From contig JABVXU010000041.1 of NCBI GenBank assembly GCA_013365365.1, positions 186,001 through 250,000 of the forward strand: a stretch of 64,000 nucleotides of DNA, in the 5' to 3' direction. This DNA is from Cruorifilaria tuberocauda (taxonomy: Eukaryota; Nematoda; Chromadorea; Rhabditida; Onchocercidae). Position numbers and translations under genes: made by a program. The notes beneath the pieces were generated by a model. That model was given only the letters and a program-made list of their open reading frames with translations. It ran no database searches and was not told where the DNA came from. This document shows, piece after piece, positions 37,401 to 49,172 of the stretch (positions are counted from its first letter, which is position 1; the number at the start of each line of letters is the position of its first letter).

Positions 37401-40021
37401 TCAAACCGCCATAACATTTATTAATGCCTTAGTAATTTAAAAAAAAACGAAAATTCCAACAAAACTCACAATAATATATTTTCGTGCAATCAAAATACCA
37501 GCAATTGGACCTACAATAAATAATTCAAAACCATTTTCAACAGTATTCGATTGAATAATATGCGTTAAAGTTTGTTGAGCCAACCACTGCATTTCTTCTT
37601 TTTTAGTTTCATCGCGTAGTAATGGTTCAAGACAATTATGTGCATTAATAACTGTATGACAAAGTAAGCCATAATCATTCTGCAACAGTTTCCCTCTTTT
37701 TTTGCCTTATTTTCATTTTCCTTACGTCACTTTGATCGGTTGCGTAAGATAGCTAGCAAGTATACCTTGAAAATATTAGCGTGCTTAATGAGGGCTAATA
37801 CCTGAACATTAGTGCATGGAATAATGAAAGAAGATTTCAATATTTCAACTTTCATCATTTGTTTTTTGAGATCAACTTTAATAATTTAAGTTTTGTTTTT
37901 TTTTGAAAAAAATTGCTAAACTAAATTAATTATACATTAACGAACAGAACAGTTTTAATGAGTTGAATTCTAGCTTACGATAGGAAAAGAATTAATACGA
38001 ATAGCAATATGAATAGATATCTTACGAGAAGATGCGAAGAAGAAGAAAAAGAGCTGAAAACGAACCTGTAACTGATACATATTGGCAAGAATCATAACTG
38101 CCCTAACCATTTCCACCTCATTTTGCTCAATTCCTTTCAAAATACATTTCATTTTACCATTTCGTTCTTCACGTAAACTAACAAAGATATCCGGATGGCC
38201 AATGTTTCTTTGCAATTCTTGGAAAGAATAACGGCACGTATTCGGTAATTCGCATATTATACATAACGGTGATAATTTCTGGAATGACAAAAGACAAAAA
38301 AGAAATTAAATATTTTTAGAAGATTCTTATGACGGGAAAAATATGCTAAGCAAAATGACAACTTACTCGTAGTCGCTGTCGCGCCTTTTCTACTTGCCGA
38401 ACTGTTCCAGATACTGATACCTGATCAGAACTACCTTCAGCTATTTATTAATTATGATACAATGTTATCTTTGACTAGGAAAGGAAAAAATCATGAATGG
38501 TATAAATAATGATAATCTTTTTTAAAGACAATTTCAAAACTTTTCTAGCTTTGCTTAGAAATAAAAAAATAATATGGTATGAAAATCACTGATATAATGT
38601 TTACTTGAAGCAATTTGAAAGCTCAAAACAAGTGGTTACAGGAATAAAGATTATTGGTCACAATGCTTGGAATGGACCGAATAAAATGATATTTGATTCT
38701 GTACTATATTCATCTCCTTTGAATAATATTTGCATTGAATATTGAAGGTTTTTTTTTTGCAAATTCCCAGCACAAAATTTATCTCAAATATGATGACAGA
38801 ATAATTATAATACTTGATTGTTCTTTTCCATATCATGTATTCTGTTTGAATCTGGAAAATGAATGTGGCACATCGTATCACGCATAATATCCTGAGTATT
38901 TTTACCCTTTCGTCCTATTATTTTCGAATGATCACAGTGCGGTATTTCGATTCTCAGTGATATTTTGTCGCGCTGCAAAACATCTTTTCATAAAAAAATA
39001 GAAAAATAATAACGAATAATCGAAAATTGAATAATTTAAGTGTCTTTAATATTTATTTCTAAATTGAGAGTAGAAAAAAAAAGATCAATTAACGTGGAAA
39101 AAGTTGATAATTCGAATTGGATAACCTTTATTCTGAGTGTAGATGCAATCAGTTGACGGGCACAGTTAACTTGCTCAATCGTACCAAATATTTTGACATA
39201 AGGATCTGAAAATTATCATTTTTATTAATTTTGTAAACTGTAATTTAAGAAGAACAAGTAAATGATTACGAACGAGCGATTCATTTTTCTATTTTTATTC
39301 ATCTTTTTTTAAAATTAGATAAATTTTAAAATTTGAAAAAATTCACCTACCTTTTTTCGTCTTTGCACCAATTTTCAAACGACTTGGCCAGGAAATGACA
39401 GCACCAGAGAGCTCAGTAACCTAGAGATAAAAGAAGCATAAATGGAATAACTTGGTTTGAGCATATCCAAAGCATTGATTACATTAGGACGAAAATTCGT
39501 TAGAAGTTTTTTTATAGATAAGCATTTAGTATAACTGCCGCAAAAACAAGTTACTTTTTGAAAAAATTCTTCCGCTGATGGCAGAAATTTCTCAGACCCG
39601 TATAGAGGCTCACCTGAAATACATAATTTGGATCTTAATTAATCTCCAATTAACTTATCATTTATATTAGCGTTTGCGAAATATTCGATGACTGTTCTAT
39701 ACCTTCTCGTCACAATACTCATTTTACAACATTGATGAAAGGAACGATATTGATAACTCAGATTTTTAGAAAATAAAAAATTTATTTTACCTCAAAATCC
39801 GAAGTCTTTAAGCCTCGATGAGACTCTAATCTTCTTTGTCTGCACTATGAAATTAAAGATGCAAAATTTTTATACAAACCCGTGATCATTGATTCAAGTC
39901 GCTTACGATCAACTTGTATTTGTTCTTCCATTTGATCATTTGAAATTTTATTCTGGATCGTTAATCGCGTACCTTTCGAGTTCCCTTCGGCTGCTTCATG
40001 TACCCGTTCTTCTTCACTCAT
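34469..40021 (-). CDS. bcc-1: Bicaudal-C family RNA-binding protein (KH domains plus SAM), seventeen exons
   Basis: The exons, right to left, are 40021-39880, 39613-39555, 39420-39351, 39205-39126, 38972-38814, 38420-38367, 38278-38066, 37679-37470, 37326-37186, 37080-36903, 36759-36638, 36434-36343, 36200-36148, 35964-35783, 35322-35157, 34934-34789 and 34627-34469. They give 741 residues in unbroken frame. Landmarks in order are IQVDRKRLESM, ISWPSRLKIGAKTKK, KH1 with IIGRKGKN and HIHFPDSNR (118-188), ELPNTCRYS, a second KH-like unit without GXXG (about 260-345), QPTDLWAGYGFSNSLPAD, and a C-terminal SAM domain (about 663-732) with MVLAQLGCSEYL and LKDIGVSTMGARKK. Bicaudal-C binds mRNA 3' UTRs, recruits the CCR4-NOT deadenylase and polymerises through SAM. 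Intron 9 has a GC donor. C. elegans has two relatives, GLD-3 and BCC-1; the SAM domain led me to the latter name. Confidence 0.9.
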
Positions 40022-40261
40022 TTATTCAAAAAATTTTAATAATCATATTTTGGAATAACAAAAACAGAAAAAACAAAGTTAGTAAAAGATTAAATCTCTT
40101 TTAAAGTAAAGTAAATTTCGAATAATTCTACAAATAAATCGAAAAACGGAGTTATTTTGAAATACCAATTTCAACAACATGTTATCGAAAAGAACCGTTT
40201 TACTATCCTCATTTAGAGGTTGGAAACTAAAAATAATGTAATGGTAGTAACTGAAAACAGA

Positions 40262-40279
40262 AGGGGAAGATAGAGGGAT

Positions 40280-40312
<33 letters not shown>

Positions 40313-40323
40313 GAGATAGAGAG

Positions 40324-40410
<87 letters not shown>

Positions 40411-40506
40411 TAGAGAGAGAGAGGTAGAGAGAGAGAAATAGAGAGAGATAGGTAGAGAGAGATAGACAGAGAGATAGATAGAGAAAGGGAGAGAGAAAGA
40501 AAGAGC
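40262..40506 (+). repeat. GA/GATA microsatellite upstream of bcc-1
   Basis: About 245 bp of GAGAGAGATA-type units with variable numbers of GA between TA interruptions. It lies 240 bp upstream of the bcc-1 start, on the complementary strand. The Leu/Ser open frame across it is a by-product of the repeat. Such tracts are often length-variable and can act as promoter elements. Confidence 0.95.
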
Positions 40507-43304
40507 AGGTAACTAGTTTCCGACATACTTAACACTTGACGTACGCATCACAGCATGCGAAAAAGTAAGTGGACTGAAAATGAGTGAATATGTTAAACGA
40601 TCTGGAACGGAGACAAGATACGAGGTACAGCGGTAATTTTTATACAATAAAGCATTGAAGTACATCACAACTATTTTCCTTTTTCCCGAAACGTTTTGAG
40701 TGAGACAAATTTTGAAACATCTGGTAGTTTAACATACAATTATTTCTTGTGATATGACACGCTTAAAAGTTAGATAAGTAACAATCGAACAAAAAAGATG
40801 TTTAAACTAATCATAATCTTTTGCAACAGAAGCATTACAATATATTATTATAGGATTGTTATATGTTCTCCCTATTTAGTCTAAACTTACCACAGATTGA
40901 TTAGTGATGAATTAAAGATAAATTTACTTTACAATTATCTTATCAGATAAGATAAAGGCATTTAATTAATAAATTCTGCAGTAAAATCTTAAAGATGAAA
41001 TGTTCTACTCAAAAGCGCTTTTGTCAATTTTTCGTGAAGAAAAGGCGCTAAGAAATAGGGAAATAGGTAGTTGATAAGAAATGAAAGAGAATAGGGAAGA
41101 TGATATAGAGAGAAGAAGAGGAGGAAGGATTTGATATTTCTCGAGCGAAGTAACTGAGATGGATATTGGAAACGACGGGAGAAGATTCGGGGGAAGATGC
41201 GGGGGAATGCGGGGGGGAGGGGGCACAATTTGTATGTATTTCAAGGGGAAAAGAAGGGGAAAAGGAAAGAGCAGAAAGAGGATGGAAAAAGGGGGACTGT
41301 TTGCCGTTGGAAACGGGATACCAACCGGTTGTCTCACCTTTTTCTGAAATTTTGATGTCGTGTGTTTTCGCACAGCTCGCGCAAAATTCAGTTGTAGACG
41401 TCTTGAAAAGGTACGACAGCAGAGGGTCGTCTAAATCGCTCTTGATGTTAAATGTTAATTAATGAGTTGCTTTCTTTCAAATCATCATTCTTCTCGTAAC
41501 ATTTATTTCGTTATCAGCAACTTACACGATGCGTAACCTTTTTGCTGTAAGTATAATTAATTTTTTTTACACAGCTTATTTTTCAATGATATCACCAATA
41601 ATCATGCATTGTTTGGAAATAGCCATTTAATTTTAAAATAGATAAAACTTAATAATCTAAAGTTGCCTTAGATATTTTTCCACTTACGGAGTATTCTCAA
41701 TGAAAAAAGCGAAAAAAAGAAGCACGACTGCAAGTTTTTGTATATCATACGAAATTATTTGCCTGAAATTAAAAATTAAAGTTAATTCACTCGAAAGGAT
41801 ATATTTCACCAATGAATTTGCACAGCTTTGCAATTACAGTAAGATGAAAAGGATCGATTGCTGTAAGATAAACCTGTTAAAAAAAAATTAAGCCAAGAAG
41901 ATAAAGAAGTTTGAGCGACCACACTTCCAATGGCTTTTTTTTAAATGAATTCTTGAACAGAACTGCTATTGGAAAATTTTTGATATATGTAGCATTATGA
42001 ACGTTTATAGGAATTAAAAAAAATTTCCAATTTTGATTATTTTCAGTTTCTTAAAACCTATCAGATTTCCTTGCTTTTACTCTTCTGAACTTCAAGAATG
42101 ATGCAATACTCTGTTTATTTTTCTATTTTTCTTTTAAATCTTTTTTACTTTCTATTTTTGGATACCATTTTAACAATTTAGACATTTTTAACGGTAAATT
42201 CTTTTTTCTGAAGAACTTAATCATATCATCATGTGACAGCGAGATATATCAACTAATTTGACATTATACCGCGAAAAAGATCGGCGAAAACAAAGAGATC
42301 TAATGCATTCCAGCTAATAATTAATAATTTGATGTTGTCATCGAAGAATTTTACAATTTAATAAATCTTTTTTAAGGTCTATTTGAAATTTGGTAAAAAT
42401 ATATCACATTAGCATTAGCAAAACATTGTCGTTGTATGAATTGAACGACAAATTGAAGCAATACTCAAACTTTAACATGAGTACATTTCCCTTTTTTACT
42501 CGAAAACAAATTACCTTTAACATTCTGCTAGCGATGCTTTATTTCATTCCTTCTCTCTTAAGATATTTTCATGTTAAACGATGCCCATTTAAAACATTGA
42601 ATTTATTTAATGAAACTTTCCGAACTTTTATCCGTTGCACAGGTAGAAACCAACAATAATATGGCACTTCTATCTCACTTTCGCTACCATACCCGAATAA
42701 TATTTCATTCCATTCAGAACAAAAAAAAGAAAGAGGAGAGCGAATATTTTTATTTTCTGCCTTTTCAAAAAGATATTTTCTCTTTTTTACCTTAAATTTA
42801 AATGTTCAAAGATTTTGTAAGTTCAATTAATTGCTATGGTTTGTTAAATTATTTGTGAGGTATTATATTGAAAAAAAATTTTAAACATCAGGTTTTCTTT
42901 CGAATCAACAAATTTTAGCATCACTTTTACTCTTTGCTTTCATTTTATAATTACAAGTTATAGTTTGCAATAATAAAATAGAAGTAGCAATAATAGTTGC
43001 TGGATAATGCAACAAATCGACTTTTGTAATATTTAAAAATTTACTATCGTTGTTGCTAGCATAATTTACAATGCTCTTAAGAAGTTTATTGATGAAATGC
43101 CTCAAAATTTTATTTCTAATAAAATATCTAATACCAACTATTTATTGTGTTCTTTCTATATAAATTCAATGATAAGAAAAGGTTTAATTTTAATAAACCA
43201 ATAGAGCTTGAATTTTCTTTTTTAATCATCACGACAATGAGAATAGTTCATTCAATTAATATTCAATCTACAATATAATCTATAATGAACAATTGAAAAA
43301 TTAA
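40507..43304. other. Intergenic and likely bcc-1 upstream region
   Basis: AT-rich except for a purine-rich segment at about 41040-41440 that contains a run of G tracts. Open frames at 41166-41462 and 42390-42659 are not supported by splice-linked partners or recognisable sequence. No gene is called. Confidence 0.5.
41189..41223 (+). other. G-quadruplex-type motif
   Basis: Four G runs of 5, 5, 7 and 5 bases are separated by loops of 7, 5 and 1 bases, within DNA that is otherwise AT-rich. This satisfies the usual four-tract pattern. It lies about 1.2 kb upstream of bcc-1, on the strand opposite its coding strand. Confidence 0.75.
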
Positions 43305-46300
43305 TTATTGACGCTGACGAATTTTCTGTTGCATTCTGGTCGTTATTATCTCGAATGCTGTACAGTAATCTCTCAATTTTCTGGAAAATTATTTTTTCAG
43401 AAACTTTTTTCCATTTTCAAATATATAGGATTACCAAAAAATAACAAAAAAAATTAAAAAGCTTACGAAAGTCCTGCATTAACTGCACATTTGCAAAATT
43501 CACTCAATTCCGTCTTCCAGTTTATCGAATTACGACATTTCTTCAATGTTTTCTTTGCTTTCGTTATTACCAGCGATGGCTGACAACTGAAGAAATAAAT
43601 ATCAGTGATAAATGATTAAACAATATTACAGCTATGCTATTTACATTAGAAGAAAGCGCAAAAGGAATGGAAGTATACTGTAAGCAAAGAAGTAATATTT
43701 CATTTATTCATACATAAAAAATTAATTGTTTGTAGTTCATTTAAAATTCCTGAATATTCCTGAGAAATCCCAGAAGAATGATGATAAAATATGAGAAGTT
43801 CTATGACTTAGTTGTGAGAAAAATTTCTAGTTTCATTTTTTATCAGAACAGGGACAAAAATATGAATTGTTTCTATCCCGCTTATGGAAATCATTATGGA
43901 CTTCTTGCTTCATTTGTGTTTATTATGTATCAAATTTTGAATGATATTTTTTTTTTGCATAAATTGAAGTTTACTGTAGAAAACCGTGTCGAGTCTTTTA
44001 TTGGGAAACGGTTCCCATTGTCAAGTCTGACCTGAATTGGACTTCCGGATGGTTATCCGTTTTTATGAACCGCTTACTCAGAACGGTCGAAGCAGAAGCC
44101 GTCATGATTCTTTTCCATGAAGCAATCTTTCATGCAGATAGTGAATTCACTAGCTCTATCAATTATCGTGTTAATCGATGATGTGATAACATTTGTCATA
44201 TTGCGCACATTTTTCGTTATCGATGATGCAATTACTCGCAATAACTCAGTTATATTCGCCTTCGGGATACGCGGTCCATCTTTGGTACTGACACATCTAT
44301 TATTGTATTAGTTATATAACATATGTTGTATAATCATCAAGTAATTTCTCTTTGATCATTATATATATCTATCTTCCACCGAGGTTTTGCCATAAATTAA
44401 GGAAATCTTACGAATTGATGTTACTTTCGAAGCACGAAAAAAATCCCGTCATTACATGTTCTCTTTGATGAAAACAAGCCTTGAGATCTTCCAGTCGGTT
44501 GGTTATCTGTAAAAAATAGCGAATAGTGATAATTGTTCAAGAAAAATTTGATAGTTAAATATGAAACTTTGAGATTATCATCGAGATGCCCAACTATATC
44601 ATTGTGAGCAATTTAATTTCCTCCAATATTTTAATACTTAAATTATTTTATACATAGATTCCAAAGTATCTCATAATTACAACTTTAAGCAGTACAACCA
44701 TCTTTTACTAAGTTTAAGAAATTCGAATAAATAAGCAAATAAAAGCTGAAGTTAATTAATTTTTGATTCGGTAAGGATGGAGCAGAGGTGAGATATGATT
44801 TCCACATATATATTTCACTCTTTTCCCATTTTTTTGTTTTGTTATGAATATTCATCAAATTAATTTATAATAATAATAAAGGCTCATAATAAAATTTCTT
44901 TCATTTAAAGATAGCAATTTTTTTTAATTCCCCACTTTATTTTTCGAAGAAAAAACAGAAAATTTTTGAGAAGACCATATTTTTTCAACGAACTTCATTA
45001 CCTATTTTACCAACTGGAAAATTTTTCAATTTTTTGAACTTTCTTTTAAGGTATCAAAGAAATACAAAAAGATTGATTGCTCAATTTTCCCATGAAAACG
45101 AGGGCCGATATTTGTTTGAAAAACAAAAATGAATTTAAACAAAATTCTGCAGCAAATTAACAACTTCTGATAATTTTTAGGAAAATGATGATTTACTGTA
45201 TGTACTATTAATTTATAAGTTAATACTTACTTATAATAATTTATAAGTTATCATTTTATTTCTTGTGATGTGATGCGAAGTTAACTGCAAAGGTATATCG
45301 AATGATTACCTATATTTCATTTAATAGTATCAACTGTGAATTTGTCCGTTTACCTATTTTTTTGTTTCAAGTGATATCTTCACAATATTTATTTCATTAA
45401 ATCTAACTTTTGATCTTTTAATTGTTATAATCTGAAACATGTTTATCCTTGCTTTCAGTATTAATATTAAATTGATAAAATAATCTAGCAGCAAAATTTA
45501 CAAAATCAATTAATTTTTGGTTCTTAATCTTTAAAAATGAGCCAATGAAATCAAGTTATAATGATGCTTATTTGTGATATCTCTTAAAATAAATGATCTA
45601 ATCAAACTATCAGAACGGTCTTGCCTGTTGAAATTTAAATAAGCATGGCGTGATGCAATTAGCTGCTTGATTTTTCATTTCATTGATACACGCATGTTGT
45701 TCGTCACATGAACAAGTCCTCACATCAGCACCCGTTAGTATTGTTGTCCCATTCAATTCTGATTTTCCTTGTGCAATTACCTTTAATTTTGATGGCAAGC
45801 TTTCAAACATAAGCAAAAAATCCAAAAATTTTTGATAAAATTAGTTTTACTTATATCATTTTGGGTCATATTCTTTTATCATTTCATTTGATCAATATAA
45901 CCTCAATTACCTATAAATAAAAGATTATGGAAAATTGAGAGCGAAATAATATGCATTGATTAGTTGCTAATTCAATTAGTTTTGCATTCTTTCTTATCAA
46001 TAATCTTTTACTTTCTTCATTTTCGTCGTTATTAAATAACCATGCTTTTTGACTATCAATCTAACTAATCAACTTTCTGAAATTTCAAAAGCAGTTATCT
46101 TGTAGATGATTACACAAATAAAGATGCACTTTGCTTTTGACCCATAACTCAAATTATTTGTATTACACTATGCTTAATCTCTGAAAATAAAAATAAATTT
46201 TATCAAATATTTCTAAACAGCATTCCATTAGCTGATAATTTGAAGAAAATAGTTTGACAATTTAAACATTTTTTCAAAGTTACCATCAACTGCAAAATGA

Positions 46301-46617
46301 TTCTGACGATATGGAAGAGAGCTAAACCGAACGTACAAATTGGTCTCTCATTTTAAGAGCAGCGAAAGTTCATTAACTTAACTTCTTCCTATCCATTTCT
46401 CATGTAATCATTATTCATTAATCGCAACTAAAAATTACTGATTTTCATATCTAAAAAGTATGAGAATCAAACAACAATTTTAAATATTTCAAATAAGCTG
46501 ATTGAAACTCAATCGACTTACCCGATCAAAAATATTTGATAGGGAGAACGATAATTGTATGGCATAAAAGGTGATTAAAAGAAAAGTAACAAAGGTTGTA
46601 GCTGTTACAGTAATCAT
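43305..46617 (-). CDS. Nematode Cys-rich secreted protein, five exons, about 181 residues
   Basis: The exons, right to left, are 46617-46522, 46289-46219, 45799-45617, 43586-43467 and 43380-43305, phases consistent. Exon 1 encodes MITVTATTFVTFLLITFYAI, a clear signal peptide. The mature part holds KKCLNC, TCSCDEQHACINEMKNQAANC, ITPC, LKKCRNS, EFCKCAVN and DYCTAFE, about a dozen Cys in closely spaced pairs, and ends in a basic tail. The spacing recalls the nematode chondroitin proteoglycan (CPG4-like) and T20D4.11-like Cys domains, but I cannot assign one. Exon 2 rests on phase and composition, with a weak donor (CT|GTTTAG). The 45617 donor (CC|GTTCTG) is also weak. It is likely extracellular; its function is unknown. 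Confidence 0.68.
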
Positions 46618-48248
46618 GAACAGTAGTCGAAGAAGTGATAAAATTGTTAGAACAGATTACTTCTGTTGCCAGTTTGAAAGTTAAGTTAGGAGTGACTGAG
46701 AGACAAGTTCAGAGGATGAGTTATCTATATATCATTTTTGATGTCTGCGAACAAATGCGATGTCAGCATAGTTCAACAAAAAAAAAAATGAAGAAAAAGA
46801 AAGTTTCAAATTAATGCATCAAAAAAACAAATGGTAGCTGACTCATTTCTTTAAATCGTGACTTTTCTATCTTTTCTCGTATGTGCTCTTTTTTCAAAAT
46901 CATTTCCTTTGATGTTTGCTCTCAGTCATATTTTATTTTAAATTTTAGAAACTCAAATATTCATTCATTTTAATAATTACTATTTTAATATGTTAAATTA
47001 TCCATAAATAGAAGTTTAACTATAGGTACTGTCATTTCCATTTGTGCAAAGATTTTTTTTTCCGAGATGAATCTAAAAATGATCGATTGCAATTGCATTA
47101 TGTTATGCGATGATCATGCTTCTTACTATTTTTTTCAAATCTTCTTTAACTGATTATCATTTAAAGACTTACAACATACCAAAATCTGATCTCTTGAAAA
47201 TTTCAAACTTTTTAAGAGAAGAAATAGTGTCTTTCACGATGTAATAAATTCGTATTTTATCGTACTAATTGAAATATTTCCTTAAAAATTATTCGATGAT
47301 GGATGAGGTTAAGATAATGCGATCATTGAATTAGTCAATGGTGTTTAATCTATTTACGCATTCATGGATTTCGATGATTTCTACGGTGAGAAGTGATCCA
47401 TTATTGATTGATATATAATCAAATAAAATTTTTCCGTCTCATGAACTATTCTTCGCAAGTTGAATTTAATAATTCTTTACCTCTTCTGAACATATTATAT
47501 AAACTATTTCTGTTTTTGTAGAATGCTTTTCTGCTTTTCTCTTTTATTCGTTCTGGCCAAATCGAGTTACTATGGCGAATTCCAATGAATATACCTAAGA
47601 CTAATATGATTGATCACTTACAGGTATATTCGAGAAAAATTAATAATAACTCTTAAAAATGGCATTCTTCGAATTTTTCCAAGCGTGAATTCATCAATTT
47701 TTTCTCCGTCCAAAAAAAAGGGAAGAAATTTATTCGTAGAAATTTTACGATAAAATATAATCTTTCTAATATGCATTTTTTGCATTCTTTCTTTCTAGTA
47801 TTCTTAAAAATCTTTTCAGTTAAATTGTATTACATTTTTCAATGAAAATCATTTTGATGAATTGCATGAAAACAATCATTTCAATAATTTTATAAGTGAA
47901 ATGAATAGTGGAACAGTGACTGACTGTAAATAATGCTGAAAAAAGGAGAGGAAGAAATGAAATGAATCAAAGAATAATAATTGATTTTTGTAGGCGTTTG
48001 AAAAATTTTAGTGATTTCATAAGGAATTTTTTTACCTAAAAAAAATATAATTAATAATGATAAGAAATAAAAGGATGGTTCAGTTCACATTTTTCTTGCT
48101 TTTTTTCTTCTATTACAACATTTCTCATTCAAAAGTATTTATCATATTTTCTAAATCAAATAATAGAAAATTATATTAAAATTTAGGATGTAAATAAAGA
48201 TTTCATGGAAGTTCATCATATTTAGGTAATGCGAGAGGCACATGAAAT
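46618..48248. other. Intergenic region between two Cys-rich genes
   Basis: About 1.6 kb, AT-rich, with no supported exon, RNA gene or notable repeat. It should include the promoter of the gene that starts at 46617. Confidence 0.5.
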
Positions 48249-49154
48249 TTAGCGAATGCTGAGGACACATTCTATCGTAGAAACGACCAATGGTGGCTCG
48301 CCGGTTTGCCATTGTTTTGCTTGGTTGCAAACTAATGGTACCGATACGGTTCCTGATTGAATATTTATGAAATTCACTCGGTTCACCGTTATACCAGCCA
48401 TCAGTTGCAATGGTGGTATTACTGTTGGTTGTCTATAAAGTGGAATTTTAGAATAAATTTTTATTCAGTATTTAATTCAAATTCTTATTTTAAATATGAT
48501 ATTTGATTAATTTTAACTCATATTTGATGTTAATTTCATTATCTAAAATTTATAACAGCTATAAAACGCAAAAAGATTATATTTTATCAGTATTTTATGC
48601 ATGTTTAGTGAATTTTTCTCGTTATGATTAGAAATAATTTAAAATTTCTTACGAACAAGTCGCAATGGCTAATGCACGACAAGTATTGGTGCTGTAAATA
48701 AATGACATTATGCCATTTGATAGATTTGTATTGTTTGTTGGCGAAGCTGATAGTGGTTGACAACAAACTGAAAAGTTACAAATCATATGATAATATTATA
48801 ATCGTATATGTTATTGTATAGACTATCAAAGTCCAAAGTTAGGTTAATTTATCGTCCCATCTGGTAGTAATCCAGAGTTTCTGAAGAAGGCGTTTAGTAC
48901 CACCTGTTATGTTCGCGTTTAGTTTATTTGCTGGTAGCCAACCGTATATCATTTGAAAAAAAAAACATGCAAGGAGGAGTCGGAACTGGCGTTGCAGTGG
49001 ACACTGGTATCGAAGATCGAGCTGAAGTTGAAGTTGGCATTGGTGTTGAAGGTCGAGTTGAAGTTGGAGTTGGAGTAACGACTGGTGGAGTAGCTGCGCA
49101 AGCATAAGTGACGGGTAGTTGCATAGTTGCCAGAAGAGTGATTACATATATCAT
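48249..49154 (-). CDS. Secreted C6-domain-like protein with Thr/Pro linker, three exons (one junction unresolved)
   Basis: Exon 1 starts at 49154 with MIYVITLLATMQLPVTYACA, a signal peptide. A linker of Thr, Pro and Ser follows (TPPVVTPTPTSTRPSTP...) and ends PTPPC near 48968. Exon 2 (48767-48653) gives CCQPLSASPTNN...STNTCRALAIATC. Exon 3 (48432-48249) gives VPLVCNQAKQWQTG and ends in a Cys-containing strand. The Cys pattern and the TCR-x-LA-x-x-TC motif fit the nematode C6 domain, an extracellular module often joined to Thr-rich linkers that may be O-glycosylated. Exons 2 and 3 join in phase. The only nearby exon 1 donor (AT|GTTTTT) is one base out of phase with exon 2, so a small exon, another donor or a frame lesion is being missed. 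Confidence 0.62.
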
Positions 49155-49172
49155 TAACGAAAAGTTATTCGA
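49155..49172 (-). promoter_or_regulatory. Likely trans-splice acceptor before the C6-domain-like gene
   Basis: On the minus strand GTTTCTCTTTCAG ends at 49173, 18 bp before the ATG. The upstream in-frame extension has intron-like composition. This is best read as spliced-leader addition. Confidence 0.5.

Noticed and set aside
40227..40535. 102-codon minus-strand Leu/Ser open frame
   Set aside because: It is the translation of the GA/GATA microsatellite.
41159..41462. Two overlapping plus-strand frames rich in Gly, Glu and Arg
   Set aside because: They arise from the purine-rich G-tract patch. There are no splice-linked partners and no recognisable domain.
42390..42659. 89-codon plus-strand frame
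   Set aside because: It starts at TTG in AT-rich DNA, is rich in Phe, Leu and Thr, and has no partner exons. It is too weak to call.
43190..43210. GGTTTAATTTTAATAAACC, resembling the start of a spliced leader
   Set aside because: Only the first bases match the nematode spliced leader, and no snRNA-like downstream structure was seen.
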